This document shows positions 33,344 to 41,712 of a DNA stretch of 64,000 bases, in pieces (the stretch's first letter is position 1; each line of letters begins with the position of its first letter). The stretch covers positions 1,674,001 through 1,738,000 of the forward strand of contig NZ_SRRO01000001.1 of assembly GCF_004785795.1 (NCBI RefSeq), read 5' to 3'. The stretch is from Nocardioides eburneiflavus (lineage in GTDB: Bacteria > Actinomycetota > Actinomycetes > Propionibacteriales > Nocardioidaceae). A program made the translations under genes and the position numbers. The notes beneath the pieces are model-generated. The model ran no database searches, was not told the origin of the DNA, and saw nothing but the letters and a program-made list of their open reading frames with translations.

Positions 33344-33669
33344 CCCAGGCGCCCCTCGAGGTGCACGGCCATCGCGGACGGGTGCTGCGAGACGACGGTG
33401 TCGGCCGACACGAGGTCGGCCCGCGCGCCGGACAGTGCGGCCACCGTGGCGCCGAGGCCGTCGACCACGCCGGCGGCAGCCGAGCGCCACGTCTCCCACT
33501 GCGAGGCGAACGTCGACGCGGCCTCCCCGTGCCAGGCCGCGAGCAGGCGCTCGACGGAGGCCTCCGCCGCCCGGCGGCGGGCGTCGAGGTCCCGCAGTCG
33601 GTCGTCGAGCCGGGTGGAGGCGGCCGCGTGGGCGGCCGGGTCGAGGTGCACGGTTCCCGAGGAGGTCAT
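33340..33669 (-). CDS. WXG-like helical protein, 109 aa
   Basis: A helical protein (R-L-x-D-R-L-R-D-L-D-A-R-R-R-A-A-E-A-S-V) with a W-x-G-like turn A-W-H-G-E-A. It is a paralog of the gene at 36870-37175, sharing the D-x-D-A-R-R-R-x-A-E-x-S-V-x-x-L-L-A pattern. Together with the gene at 33044 it forms a WXG pair, the usual heterodimer of type VII substrates. No secretion ATPase is nearby. Confidence 0.65.
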   Translation of the reverse strand: MTSSGTVHLDPAAHAAASTRLDDRLRDLDARRRAAEASVERLLAAWHGEAASTFASQWETWRSAAAGVVDGLGATVAALSGARADLVSADTVVSQHPSAMAVHLEGRLG

Positions 33670-33734
33670 GGCCCGATCGTGGTGACTCGGGCCGCGGGCG
33701 CGCCACCCCGGCGGCACGATCTGTGGAGAACTCG

Positions 33735-34418
33735 TCAGGCCAGCAGCGACGGCATCAGCGAGTCGACGCGTGCCGTCAGCACGGAGAGCACGTCCTCGCG
33801 CTCGGCCTCCGGACCGGTGGCCCAAGCGAGCAGCGACTGGGCGAAGAGGCCGTCGAGCATGCCGTAGGCGGTCGAGGGGTCGAGGGACGGTGGGCGCCCG
33901 GCGAGCTCGGCGTACCTCGACACCACCCGCCAGACCATCTGCTCGAGCTGGCCGTCGATCTCGGTCACCACCTCGCGCAGCGCGGGCTCGAACATCGACT
34001 GGTTGCGCAGGTCGTACCAGAGCTGGTGCATCGGACCCTCGTCGCGGATGGTCCCGGCCAGCCTGGCGGCGAAGCGCGACTGCAGCTCCGGCGCGGTGGC
34101 GGACGAGGCCACGATCTCGTCGTAGCGGGTCACGCAGGTGCGCTTGTAGTGGCGCACGCAGGAGGTGATCAGCTCCTCCTTGCTGGAGAAGTAGTAGTGC
34201 ACGACCCCGTGCGAGAACGGCGAGCGCTGCGCGATCTCGCGCAGCGAGGTCCTGGCGTAGCCCAGCGTGCCGAGGGTGACGAGCGCCGACTCGGCGAGCT
34301 GGAGCCGCCGGTCCTCGTGCTTGCTCGACCGCGACGCCGACGGCGCAGCGGGGTCGGCTGCGCGGTCGGCTGCGGGGTCGGCAGCGGGGTCGGCGACGGC
34401 GCGGGCGGTGGACGGCAC
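33735..34418 (-). CDS. TetR-family transcriptional regulator, 227 aa
   Basis: The DNA-binding helix-turn-helix is at about residues 48-75 (L-G-Y-A-R-T-S-L-R-E-I-A-Q-R-S, then V-V-H-Y-Y-F-S-S-K-E-E-L). The first 30 residues are a low-complexity Ala/Asp/Pro tail. The rest is the helical ligand-binding domain. GTG 34418 is chosen because the -10 box TAGGAT (34426-34431) lies exactly 7 bases before it; the ATG at 34427 is inside that box. Divergent to an SDR/acyl-CoA synthetase operon, with an operator-like palindrome between; it likely represses this operon and itself. Confidence 0.8.
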   Translation of the reverse strand: MPSTARAVADPAADPAADRAADPAAPSASRSSKHEDRRLQLAESALVTLGTLGYARTSLREIAQRSPFSHGVVHYYFSSKEELITSCVRHYKRTCVTRYDEIVASSATAPELQSRFAARLAGTIRDEGPMHQLWYDLRNQSMFEPALREVVTEIDGQLEQMVWRVVSRYAELAGRPPSLDPSTAYGMLDGLFAQSLLAWATGPEAEREDVLSVLTARVDSLMPSLLA

Positions 34419-34425
34419 GCGCGGC

Positions 34426-34431
34426 ATCCTA
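34426..34431 (-). promoter_or_regulatory. -10 box (TAGGAT) before the TetR-type gene
   Basis: On the minus strand TAGGAT is followed by 7 bases and GTG 34418. Its ATG (34427-34425) overlaps the box, so the box decides the start. Confidence 0.5.
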
Positions 34432-34471
34432 CGCGCGCGGCAGGGGCTGGGACGGACCAGTGGAAGATTTT

Positions 34472-34487
34472 CTTGACAGTCGTCAAG
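34472..34487. promoter_or_regulatory. Palindromic operator between the TetR gene and its target operon
   Basis: CTTGAC-AGTC-GTCAAG is a perfect palindrome with 6-bp arms and a 4-bp centre, 56 bases before the dehydrogenase start. On the plus strand it begins with TTGACA, the consensus -35 hexamer, so repressor binding would block the promoter. It is the right size and place for the TetR-family dimer. Confidence 0.6.
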
Positions 34488-34542
34488 ACCGGCGGTCAGT
34501 GTGATCGCCATCACTCGCCCCCGCTGCCCTGAGGAGACCTCG

Positions 34543-35334
34543 ATGACCGCAACCGACCTGACCGGACGCGTCGCACTCGTGACGGGAGGCGCCCAGGGCC
34601 TCGGTGAGGGCATGGCCCGCGCCCTGGCGGCCGCGGGTGCCCGCGTGATGATCGCCGACATCGACGAGGCGGGCGCCGAGACCGCCGCAGGGCTCGGCGA
34701 CGGGCACGGGTTCGTCCGCCTCGACGTGACCGACGAGGCCGGCTGGGAGGCGGCCGTGCAGGCCAGCGTCGACCAGCTCGGCGGCCTCGACGTCCTCGTC
34801 AACAACGCCGGCGTCGAGATCACCAGCCTGCTCACCGAGGTGCAGGTCGACGACATCCGCACGATGCTCGACGTCAACGTCCTCGGCACCACCCTCGGCC
34901 TCAAGCACGGCCTGCGCGCCATGCGCCCCGACGGTGCGGCCGGCAAGGGCGGGTCGATCATCAACATCTCGTCGGTGGCCGCCACCATCGCGTTCCCCGC
35001 GATCGCCGTCTACAGCGGCACCAAGTCCGCGGTCGACCGGCTCACCCGCGTGGCGGCGATGGAGTCCGGCAAGCTCGGCTACGGCGTACGCGTCAACTGC
35101 ATCTATCCCGGCCTGGTGCCCACCGCGATGGGTGCCGGCCTCGCCAACGACATGGCCTCGCTCGGGCTCTACGGCAGCGCGGAGGAGGCCGTCGGCGCCG
35201 TCATCGAGCTCACCCCGTCCGGCCGCCTCGGCGAGGTCGACGACATGGCGGACGCGGTGGTCTTCCTGGCCTCCGACGCGTCGCGGTTCATCAACGGCGC
35301 CGGGATCCCGGTCGACGGCGGCATGGGCATGTGA
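34543..35334 (+). CDS. Short-chain dehydrogenase/3-oxoacyl reductase-like, 263 aa
   Basis: Residues 15-22 (T-G-G-A-Q-G-L-G) bind NAD(P), N-N-A-G-V-E near 87 is conserved, I-S-S-V-A-A carries the catalytic Ser, Y-S-G-T-K the Tyr and Lys, and V-N-C-I-Y-P-G-L-V-P-T the C-terminal part. It matches FabG/hydroxysteroid-type dehydrogenases. The ATG at 34543 has GAGGAG upstream. The next gene, an acyl-CoA synthetase, starts 8 bases later, suggesting breakdown of an acyl or steroid side chain. Confidence 0.85.
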   Translation: MTATDLTGRVALVTGGAQGLGEGMARALAAAGARVMIADIDEAGAETAAGLGDGHGFVRLDVTDEAGWEAAVQASVDQLGGLDVLVNNAGVEITSLLTEVQVDDIRTMLDVNVLGTTLGLKHGLRAMRPDGAAGKGGSIINISSVAATIAFPAIAVYSGTKSAVDRLTRVAAMESGKLGYGVRVNCIYPGLVPTAMGAGLANDMASLGLYGSAEEAVGAVIELTPSGRLGEVDDMADAVVFLASDASRFINGAGIPVDGGMGM

Positions 35335-35341
35335 GGAGCCG

Positions 35342-36904
35342 ATGCGGCTGCACGACTACCTCGACAAGGGCGCCAGCCTGGGTGCCGACCGCCCCTGCCT
35401 GACCACCGACGGCACCACGCGGTCGTACGCCGAGGTGGTCGCGCTGTCCCACGAGGTCGCGGCGGCCCTGCGCGGCAGCGGCGTACGCGAGGACGCGCGG
35501 GTCGCGATCCTCTCGGCCAACGACCCGGTCGCGTTCACCTGCGTCTTCGGCATCAGCCGCGCCGGCGCGGTGTGGTGCCCGATCAACCCGCGCAACGAGG
35601 CCGCGGAGAACCGCGAGCTGCTCGAGCTGTTCGACACCGAGGTGGTGCTCTACCAGTCCGGCTTCGCCGCGTTGGTGGCCGCGATCCGCGACGAGCTGCC
35701 CCGGATCCACACGTGGGTCTGCCTCGACGGGGACAAGACTGCCGCCGACGGATCGCTGACCTGGCAGGAGTTCCTCGACCGCGGCGCCGGGGTCGAGGTG
35801 CCCGACCGGCTCGGCCCGCCGGCCCCGGGGGAGCTCGCCATGCTCGTCGGCACCGGCGGCACCACCGGCCGGCCCAAGGGCGTGATGCTCACGCCGACGA
35901 ACCTCGAGACGATGACGGCGCTGACCCTGGTGGGCTACCCGTTCGACGGGCCGCCGGTCTACCTCGCGCTCGCCCCGCTCACCCACGCGGCCGGCGTGCT
36001 GTGCTTCCCGGTGATGTCCCTCGGCGGCGAGGTCGTGATCATGCGCGCGCCGGACGTCGGCGACTTCCTGCGCCTCGTGCAGGACCACCGCGTCACCCAC
36101 ACGTTCCTGCCGCCGACGCTGGTCTACATGGTGCTCGGCCACCCCGACCTGGCGGCGACGGACCTGAGCAGCCTCCAGTGCTTCTGGTACGGCGCGGCGC
36201 CGATGTCGGCGTCCCGCCTGGAGGAGACGCTGACCAGGATCGGGCCGGTGATGGCGCAGCTCTTCGGCCAGACCGAGGCGCCGATGATGATCTCGATGAT
36301 GCCGCCGGACGACCACTTCCGCGCCGACGGCTCGGTGGCCACCGAGCGGCTGACCAGCGCGGGGCGCCCGGCGCCCCTGGTGCGGGTGGCGATCCTGGAC
36401 GAGCACGACCACCCGGTGGCGCAGGGGGAGCGGGGTGAGATCTGCGCGCGGTCGTCCCTGGTGATGGCCGGCTACTGGAAGGACCCGGAGGAGACGGCGC
36501 GGACGCTGCGCAACGGCTGGCTGCACACCGGCGACATCGGCTTCCTCGACGAGGAAGGCTTCCTGCACATCGTCGACCGGGCCAAGGACATGATCATCAC
36601 CGGCGGCTTCAACGTGTATTCGACCGAGGTCGAGCAGGCCGTCCTCGCCCACGAGGCGGTCCAGGACTGCGCCGTGGTCGGTCTGCCCGACGAGAAGTGG
36701 GGCGAGCGCGTCACGGTCGTCGTGCAGCCGCACCCCGGGGCGACGGTCGACCCCGACGACCTGCGGAGCTTCGTCAAGCAGCGGATCGGTTCGGTGAAGG
36801 CCCCCAAGGACGTGCACGTGTGGCCGGACCTGCCGCGCTCGAAGGTCGGCAAGGTGCTCAAGGCCGAGATCAAGTCCCGGATCGCGGACGCGGCGCCTGG
36901 CTGA
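35342..36904 (+). CDS. Acyl-CoA synthetase (AMP-forming), 520 aa
   Basis: The phosphate-binding loop is T-G-G-T-T-G-R-P-K-G near residues 174-183. F-G-Q-T-E-A-P near 306, G-D-I-G near 397 and the K-D-M-I-I-T-G-G-F-N-V-Y-S hinge near 415-427 are all intact. The catalytic Lys is in S-K-V-G-K-V-L-K near 507. It should activate a carboxylic acid to its CoA ester. It is cotranscribed with the dehydrogenase and under the TetR-type regulator. The last 35 bases overlap the stop of the convergent WXG gene. Confidence 0.9.
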   Translation: MRLHDYLDKGASLGADRPCLTTDGTTRSYAEVVALSHEVAAALRGSGVREDARVAILSANDPVAFTCVFGISRAGAVWCPINPRNEAAENRELLELFDTEVVLYQSGFAALVAAIRDELPRIHTWVCLDGDKTAADGSLTWQEFLDRGAGVEVPDRLGPPAPGELAMLVGTGGTTGRPKGVMLTPTNLETMTALTLVGYPFDGPPVYLALAPLTHAAGVLCFPVMSLGGEVVIMRAPDVGDFLRLVQDHRVTHTFLPPTLVYMVLGHPDLAATDLSSLQCFWYGAAPMSASRLEETLTRIGPVMAQLFGQTEAPMMISMMPPDDHFRADGSVATERLTSAGRPAPLVRVAILDEHDHPVAQGERGEICARSSLVMAGYWKDPEETARTLRNGWLHTGDIGFLDEEGFLHIVDRAKDMIITGGFNVYSTEVEQAVLAHEAVQDCAVVGLPDEKWGERVTVVVQPHPGATVDPDDLRSFVKQRIGSVKAPKDVHVWPDLPRSKVGKVLKAEIKSRIADAAPG

Positions 36905-37175
36905 TCGCCCGGGCGTCGGTCAGCTCCTCGCGAGCGAGGTCGAGCGCCACGATGAGCGCGGACAGCGCGTCGATGACGTCGTGGGCGGCCAGGTCCCAGT
37001 CCTGCCACCCGGACTGCTGGTGGAGGGCGGCCCCGCCCTGCCACGAGGCGAGGAGCGCGTCGACGCTGCGCTCGGCGACCCGACGCCGCGCGTCGATGTC
37101 GGCGAGCCGGTCGGACAGACGGTCGGCGGCCGTACGGCTGTGCCGGTCGTGGTGGAGGTGGCCCGAGAGGATCAT
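36870..37175 (-). CDS. WXG-like helical protein, 101 aa
   Basis: Helical; R-L-S-D-R-L-A-D-I-D-A-R-R-R-V-A-E-R-S-V then A-S-W-Q-G-G-A carries the W-x-G. It is the clear paralog of the protein at 33340-33669, but here it is alone: no second WXG gene lies next to it. Its 3' end overlaps the acyl-CoA synthetase by 35 bases in the antiparallel direction. It may act as a free WXG partner or be a leftover of a duplication. Confidence 0.6.
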   Translation of the reverse strand: MILSGHLHHDRHSRTAADRLSDRLADIDARRRVAERSVDALLASWQGGAALHQQSGWQDWDLAAHDVIDALSALIVALDLAREELTDARAISQAPRPRSGT

Positions 37176-37268
37176 CTCCCGACCATCACCCGCGGACCCG
37201 TCGCACCGACAGGGACTTGACGGGATCTGTGGAGAACCGTGGCGTGTCCTTTCCCCGCCGCAGAGGCC

Positions 37269-37274
37269 TAGGGT
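37269..37274 (+). promoter_or_regulatory. -10 box (TAGGGT) for the gluconate genes
   Basis: TAGGGT lies 27 bases before GTG 37302, and GGAGGT (37290-37295) is the ribosome-binding site, so here a short leader exists. No GntR gene is adjacent. Confidence 0.45.
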
Positions 37275-37301
37275 GGGGCAACCCGTCTCGGAGGTACTCC
37301 T

Positions 37302-38678
37302 GTGGATCCCATGACCCCCGTCCATGGCGCTGGCACGCTCCTGGTGATCGCGGCCCTCGCCGTCGCCGTGCTGCTGGTGCTGATCATCGCCCTGCGGATG
37401 CACGCCTTCGTGGCGCTCGTGCTCGTCAGCCTGGCCACCGCGATCGTCTCCGGTGTCCCGGTGGCGGACGTGCCCGCGGTCGCGATCGGAGCGTTCGGGT
37501 CGACCCTCGGCGCGGTCGCGCTGCTCGTCGGCCTCGGCGTGATGATCGGTCGCATCCTGGAGGTCACCGGTGGGGCCCAGGTGCTGGCCGACACCCTGAT
37601 CAGCCGCTTCGGTGAGAAGCGCGCGCCCCTCGCGCTGGGCGTCGCGGCGCTGCTGTTCGGCCTGCCGATCTTCTTCGACGCCGGCCTGGTCGTCTTCCTG
37701 CCGATCATCTTCTCGGTCGCCAAGCGCTTCGGCGGCTCCGTGCTCATGTACGCCCTCCCCGCGGCCGGCGCCTTCGCGGCGATGCACGCGATCGTGCCGC
37801 CGCACCCGGGACCGGTCACCGCGGCCACCGAGATCGGCGCGAGCATCGGCCTGACGCTGGTCATCGGCGTGGTCGCCGCGGTCGTCGCCTGGGCCGTCGG
37901 CGTGTACGCCGTCACGCTCGGCTGGCTCGGCAGGGTCCACGTGCCGATCGACGACTCGGTCCTCACCGGGGGCCGCGCGCCCGACGAGGGCGACCGCCCG
38001 GCCTTCGCCCACGTGCTCGCGATCCTGCTGCTGCCCTTGGTGCTGATCAGCCTCAACACGGTCCTGACCACGCTGCGGGCCAACGAGACGATCGCCGCCG
38101 AGGGCGGGTTCGTCGACGCCCTGGTGTTCATCGGCCAGACGCCGGTGGCGCTGCTCATCGCGCTGCTCGTCGCCACGTACACCCTCGCCGTGCGCCACCA
38201 CTCCCGTGCCGAGGTGGAGGACCTCCTCAACGACGCGCTCGGACCGATCTGCGCGATCATCCTCATCACCGGCGCCGGCGGGATGTTCGGCGGCGTGCTG
38301 CGCTACAGCGGCATCGGCGGCGCGCTGTCCGACTCGCTCGCCGACCTCGGCCTCCCGCTGATCATCTCGGCCTTCGTCATCGCCACCATCCTGCGCGTGG
38401 CCCAGGGCTCCGCGACGGTCGCGCTCACCACGACCGCCGGGCTGCTGTCCGCCGCGGTCGTCGACGCCGACCCGTCGTCGGTGCAGCTCGTCGCGCTCGT
38501 GCTGGCGATCGCAGCCGGCGCGACCGTGCTCTCGCACGTCAACGACTCCGGCTTCTGGCTGGTGAGCAGGTTCTTCGGGATGGACGTGAAGACCACCCTC
38601 AAGACGTGGACGGTGATGGAGACGACCCTCGGCGTGAGCATCTTCGTGCTGGCGCTCGGCATCTGGGCCGTGGGATGA
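37302..38678 (+). CDS. GntP-family gluconate/H+ symporter, 458 aa
   Basis: A polytopic membrane protein with about 12-14 helices. The conserved GntP segments A-L-L-F-G-L-P-I-F-F-D-A-G-L-V-V-F-L-P-I near 120 and H-A-I-V-P-P-H-P-G-P near 162-171, and the C-terminal L-S-H-V-N-D-S-G-F-W-L, identify it. Start GTG 37302 follows GGAGGT. The gluconokinase gene overlaps its stop by 4 bases, so uptake and phosphorylation of gluconate are coupled. Confidence 0.85.
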   Translation: MDPMTPVHGAGTLLVIAALAVAVLLVLIIALRMHAFVALVLVSLATAIVSGVPVADVPAVAIGAFGSTLGAVALLVGLGVMIGRILEVTGGAQVLADTLISRFGEKRAPLALGVAALLFGLPIFFDAGLVVFLPIIFSVAKRFGGSVLMYALPAAGAFAAMHAIVPPHPGPVTAATEIGASIGLTLVIGVVAAVVAWAVGVYAVTLGWLGRVHVPIDDSVLTGGRAPDEGDRPAFAHVLAILLLPLVLISLNTVLTTLRANETIAAEGGFVDALVFIGQTPVALLIALLVATYTLAVRHHSRAEVEDLLNDALGPICAIILITGAGGMFGGVLRYSGIGGALSDSLADLGLPLIISAFVIATILRVAQGSATVALTTTAGLLSAAVVDADPSSVQLVALVLAIAAGATVLSHVNDSGFWLVSRFFGMDVKTTLKTWTVMETTLGVSIFVLALGIWAVG

Positions 38679-39187
38679 GCACACCCCGGCCGCACCACCT
38701 CGTCTTCATGGGCGTCTCCGGGTCGGGGAAGTCGACCGTGGCGCGCGCCGTGCAGGAGCGGCTCGGCTGGGAGATGGCCGAGGGCGACGACTTCCACCCG
38801 CCCGAGAACGTCGCGAAGATGAGCGAGGGCACCCCGCTCACCGACGCCGACCGCTGGGGGTGGCTGGAGTCCCTCGCCGACTGGACCGCCGAGCGCGATG
38901 CCCGCGACGAGCCGACGGTCATCACCTGCAGCGCGCTGCGCCGGAGCTATCGCGACGTGCTGCGCCGCGGCGGCGAGGGGACGTTCTTCGTCCACTGCAC
39001 GGGTGACAAGCACATGTTCCTCGAGCGGATGAACGCCCGGGACCACTTCATGCCGCCCAGCCTGCTGGAGTCGCAGCTCGACACCCTCGAGCCGCTCGGC
39101 GCCGACGAGGCCGGGATGGACGTCGACCCCGCCCTGCCGGTGGACCGGCTCGCGGCGATGGTGCTGGCGCGGCTCGGGCTGGCGTGA
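38675..39187 (+). CDS. gntK: Gluconokinase, 170 aa
   Basis: G-V-S-G-S-G-K-S near residues 13-20 is Walker A. E-G-D-D-F-H-P-P-E-N and M-S-E-G-x-P-L-T-D-x-D-R near 35-60 are the gluconate-binding and lid motifs of the short GntK class, and C-S-A-L-R-R-S-Y-R-D near 86-95 is conserved. Length is typical (about 170 aa). It makes 6-phosphogluconate from imported gluconate. ATGA overlap with the GntP gene. Confidence 0.9.
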   Translation: MSTPRPHHLVFMGVSGSGKSTVARAVQERLGWEMAEGDDFHPPENVAKMSEGTPLTDADRWGWLESLADWTAERDARDEPTVITCSALRRSYRDVLRRGGEGTFFVHCTGDKHMFLERMNARDHFMPPSLLESQLDTLEPLGADEAGMDVDPALPVDRLAAMVLARLGLA

Positions 39188-39201
39188 CCACGGCCCGACT
39201 C

Positions 39202-39242
39202 GAGCGGACGTAGGTCCGCTCAACGCCCGCCATGTCGGGCGT
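39202..39242 (+). terminator. Two hairpins after the gluconate genes
   Basis: GAGCGGAC/GTCCGCTC with a 4-base loop (39202-39221), then ACGCCCG/CGGGCGT (39223-39242), both just after the gntK stop. Confidence 0.5.
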
Positions 39243-39311
39243 CCAGCGTCCATCTCGGTGTCATAGTCGGCTCAGGACGACGATGCCCGCGTCGAGCACC
39301 GTGGCACGCGG

Positions 39312-40886
39312 TCAGTCCTTGCGTCGGGCCTTGAGCACGGCGTCGGCGATCGCGATCTCCTCGCCCGTGTGTGGGTGCGCCTGCGTGCGCGGCCGCGCCT
39401 CGCACGCCTCGACCTCGAAGTCATCCGGGAGCGCCGGCACCAGCTGGTCGGCGGTGAACATGAACGTGTCGTGCCCGTGCCGCAGCCCGGTGGCCAGGTC
39501 GTCGGGGTGGTGCCCGACCACCAGGAGGGTGCCGCCCGGTGCGACCGCGGACGCGAGCCGGCGTACGACGTCGGGCATGCCCCCGTCGGGCAGGTGGAAG
39601 AAGTGGGAGGTGACGAGGTCCCACGTCTCGCCGGCGGGGTCGAAGGAGCGTACGTCGAGGCGGCGGGTCTCGACGCGGTCGCCGACGCCTGCCTCGTCCG
39701 CGTGCTCGGTGACCCGGGCAAGGGCGGCGTCGGCGAAGTCGACGGCCGTCACCTGCCAGCCCTGCGACGCGAGCCAGATCGCGTCGCCACCCTCGCCGCA
39801 CCCGATGTCGAGCGCGCGGCCGGGAGGCAGCGGCGGCGCCTCCGCGGCGAGCTGCACGTTGACCCGGCCGCTCCAGACCCGCTCGCCGGAGTAGCGCTCC
39901 TCCCACGCCGGGCGCTCGAAGAACCCGTCCCGCCTCTCCTGCACCGCGCGGGCGGCGTCGGCGGAGGCGAGCTCGGCGTTGATCCACGCGCCGACGCGGG
40001 TGCCGTGGGCCGCGGACGCGACCAGGATCATCGAGATGTCGGTCGCGTTGCCGGCGGCAAAGATCCCGGGAACGGACGTCGCGCCGGTCGGCTCGACCGC
40101 GATCACCGAGCCGACGGTGAGCCCGTTCATCTCGAACGGCGCGGGCTCGATGCCCAGGGGGCCGAGGAAGTCGGCGCGCACGTGCGGCTGCGAGGCCACC
40201 ACGATGGCGTCGCGCTCGAGCACCGAGCCGTCGGCCAGCCGCAGCCCGACCAGCGCGTCACCGTCGTCCGAGGCCACGACCTCCTGCGGGGTGCCGTGGA
40301 CGAACCGGACGCCGATGGCGCCGAGCCGCTCCACCTCCTCGTCCGGGATCTCGACGCCATCGTGCACGACCACCACCACGTCGTCCGACAGCTGGCGGAA
40401 CAGCAGGCCCTGGTGGCCGGCCATCGGGCTGGTCGCGAGGACCGCGATCGCCCGGTCGCGCACCTCCCAGCCGTGGCAGTAGGGGCAGTGCAGGACGTCC
40501 ACGCCCCACCGCTCCGCCAGCCCGGGGACGTCGGGCAGCTCGTCGACGACGCCTCCCGTGACGAGCACGCGGCGGGCGCCGAACCGCCGGCCGCCGGCCG
40601 TCGTGACGAGGAAGTCGTCGACCTCGCCGGACAGGCCGACCACCCGGTCCGCGAGCACCTCGACGCCGTACTGCGCCACCTCACGGCGGCCGATCTCCAG
40701 CAGCTCCAGCGGGGGCACACCCTCCCGGCCCAGGTAGTTGTGGGCATGGTCAGCCGGGGCGTTGCGTGGCTCGCCGGCGTCGATGACCAGCACCGACCGC
40801 CTCGACCGGCCCAGGGCCATCGCACCACTCAGGCCGGCTGCGCCGCCGCCGACCACCACCACGTCATAGGTCGTCATCTCACTCAT
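39312..40886 (-). CDS. Thioredoxin reductase-like oxidoreductase fused to a class I SAM methyltransferase, 524 aa
   Basis: Residues 1-310 are a thioredoxin-reductase-like flavoprotein: V-V-V-G-G-G-A-A-G-L near 10-19 binds FAD, C-P-Y-C near 134-137 is the redox CxxC pair, and the G-I-F-A-A-G-N-A-T-D motif near 272-281 closes the FAD site. Residues about 330-524 form a class I methyltransferase with A-L-D-I-G-C-G-E-G-G-D-A near 354-365 and V-A-P-G-G-T-L-L near 432. Such fusions are known in databases as bifunctional proteins. Both active sites look intact. It is divergent from an XRE-cupin regulator. Its substrates are unknown. Confidence 0.85.
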   Translation of the reverse strand: MSEMTTYDVVVVGGGAAGLSGAMALGRSRRSVLVIDAGEPRNAPADHAHNYLGREGVPPLELLEIGRREVAQYGVEVLADRVVGLSGEVDDFLVTTAGGRRFGARRVLVTGGVVDELPDVPGLAERWGVDVLHCPYCHGWEVRDRAIAVLATSPMAGHQGLLFRQLSDDVVVVVHDGVEIPDEEVERLGAIGVRFVHGTPQEVVASDDGDALVGLRLADGSVLERDAIVVASQPHVRADFLGPLGIEPAPFEMNGLTVGSVIAVEPTGATSVPGIFAAGNATDISMILVASAAHGTRVGAWINAELASADAARAVQERRDGFFERPAWEERYSGERVWSGRVNVQLAAEAPPLPPGRALDIGCGEGGDAIWLASQGWQVTAVDFADAALARVTEHADEAGVGDRVETRRLDVRSFDPAGETWDLVTSHFFHLPDGGMPDVVRRLASAVAPGGTLLVVGHHPDDLATGLRHGHDTFMFTADQLVPALPDDFEVEACEARPRTQAHPHTGEEIAIADAVLKARRKD

Positions 40887-40929
40887 GTCGTCGATGGTGC
40901 ACCCGTCCTCGCCGAAATGACAAACATCC

Positions 40930-40944
40930 TTGCCATATCAGCAA
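40930..40944. promoter_or_regulatory. Palindrome between the fusion gene and the XRE-cupin regulator
   Basis: TTGC-CATATCA-GCAA is an inverted repeat with 4-bp arms and an AT-rich centre, rare in this GC-rich sequence, 21 bases before the regulator start and 44 bases from the fusion gene. Confidence 0.4.
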
Positions 40945-40964
40945 AGCCCGGGCAGACTGGCGCC

Positions 40965-41525
40965 ATGGACGACGAGGGCGTGCTGAGGGGGGTGGGGCCG
41001 CGGCTGCGCCAGCTGCGGCTCGAGCGCGAGGCCACGCTGACCGACCTGGCCGAGGAGACCGGCATCTCGGTCAGCACGCTCTCGCGGCTGGAGTCGGGTC
41101 AGCGCAAGCCCACGCTCGAGCTCCTGCTGCCCCTCGCGCGAGCCCACCGGGTGGCGCTCGACGAGCTCGTCGACGCACCCGAGACGGGCGACCCGCGGGT
41201 GCGGTCCAGGCCGGTGGTGCGCCACGGCCGCACCTTCATCTCGCTGACCCGCCGACCGGGCGGGCTCCAGTCCTACAAGATGGTCATCCCCGTCGACGAC
41301 GTGCCTGCGCCGTCGCTGCGCACCCACGAGGGCTACGAGTGGCTCTACGTGCTGAGCGGCCGGGTGCGGCTCGTCCTCGGCACCAAGGACCTCACCCTCG
41401 AGCCCGGGGAGGTGGTCGAGTTCGACACCCGTACGCCCCACTGGGTCGGCAACCCCGGCCCCACGCCCGCCGAGGTGCTGGCGATCTTCGGGCCGCAGGG
41501 CGAGCGGATGCACGTCCGCTCCTAG
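40965..41525 (+). CDS. XRE-family regulator with C-terminal cupin, 186 aa
   Basis: Residues about 10-65 are an XRE helix-turn-helix (L-R-Q-L-R-L-E-R, T-L-T-D-L-A-E-E-T-G-I-S-V-S-T-L-S-R-L-E-S-G). Residues 110-180 form a cupin barrel (E-W-L-Y-V-L-S-G-R-V-R-L, T-P-H-W-V-G-N-P-G). Such proteins respond to small metabolites. It is divergent to the fusion gene and probably regulates it. Confidence 0.85.
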   Translation: MDDEGVLRGVGPRLRQLRLEREATLTDLAEETGISVSTLSRLESGQRKPTLELLLPLARAHRVALDELVDAPETGDPRVRSRPVVRHGRTFISLTRRPGGLQSYKMVIPVDDVPAPSLRTHEGYEWLYVLSGRVRLVLGTKDLTLEPGEVVEFDTRTPHWVGNPGPTPAEVLAIFGPQGERMHVRS

Positions 41526-41550
41526 GCGTGAGCCGCGGCGCCGTCGACGC

Positions 41551-41712
41551 GTGCCACGGTCGTGCGGTGCCACCGCCGCCGTGCTCGCGGCGGGCTGGCT
41601 GGTGATGCCGGCGCTCGTCCTGCTGGGCGCGCTCGTCACGCGGATCGTGCTCGGCGGGCGTGCGCGGCCGGCACCAACGTCCGCGGAGGGCCGGGTCAGC
41701 CCCAGGCGCTGA
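41551..41712 (+). CDS. Possible small single-pass membrane protein, 53 aa
   Basis: A GTG-start frame just after the regulator encodes one hydrophobic helix (A-A-V-L-A-A-G-W-L-V-M-P-A-L-V-L-L-G) and a basic C-terminus. The 3' end overlaps the convergent DUF2237 gene by 17 bases. No ribosome site is clear, so it is only a candidate. Confidence 0.3.
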   Translation: MPRSCGATAAVLAAGWLVMPALVLLGALVTRIVLGGRARPAPTSAEGRVSPRR

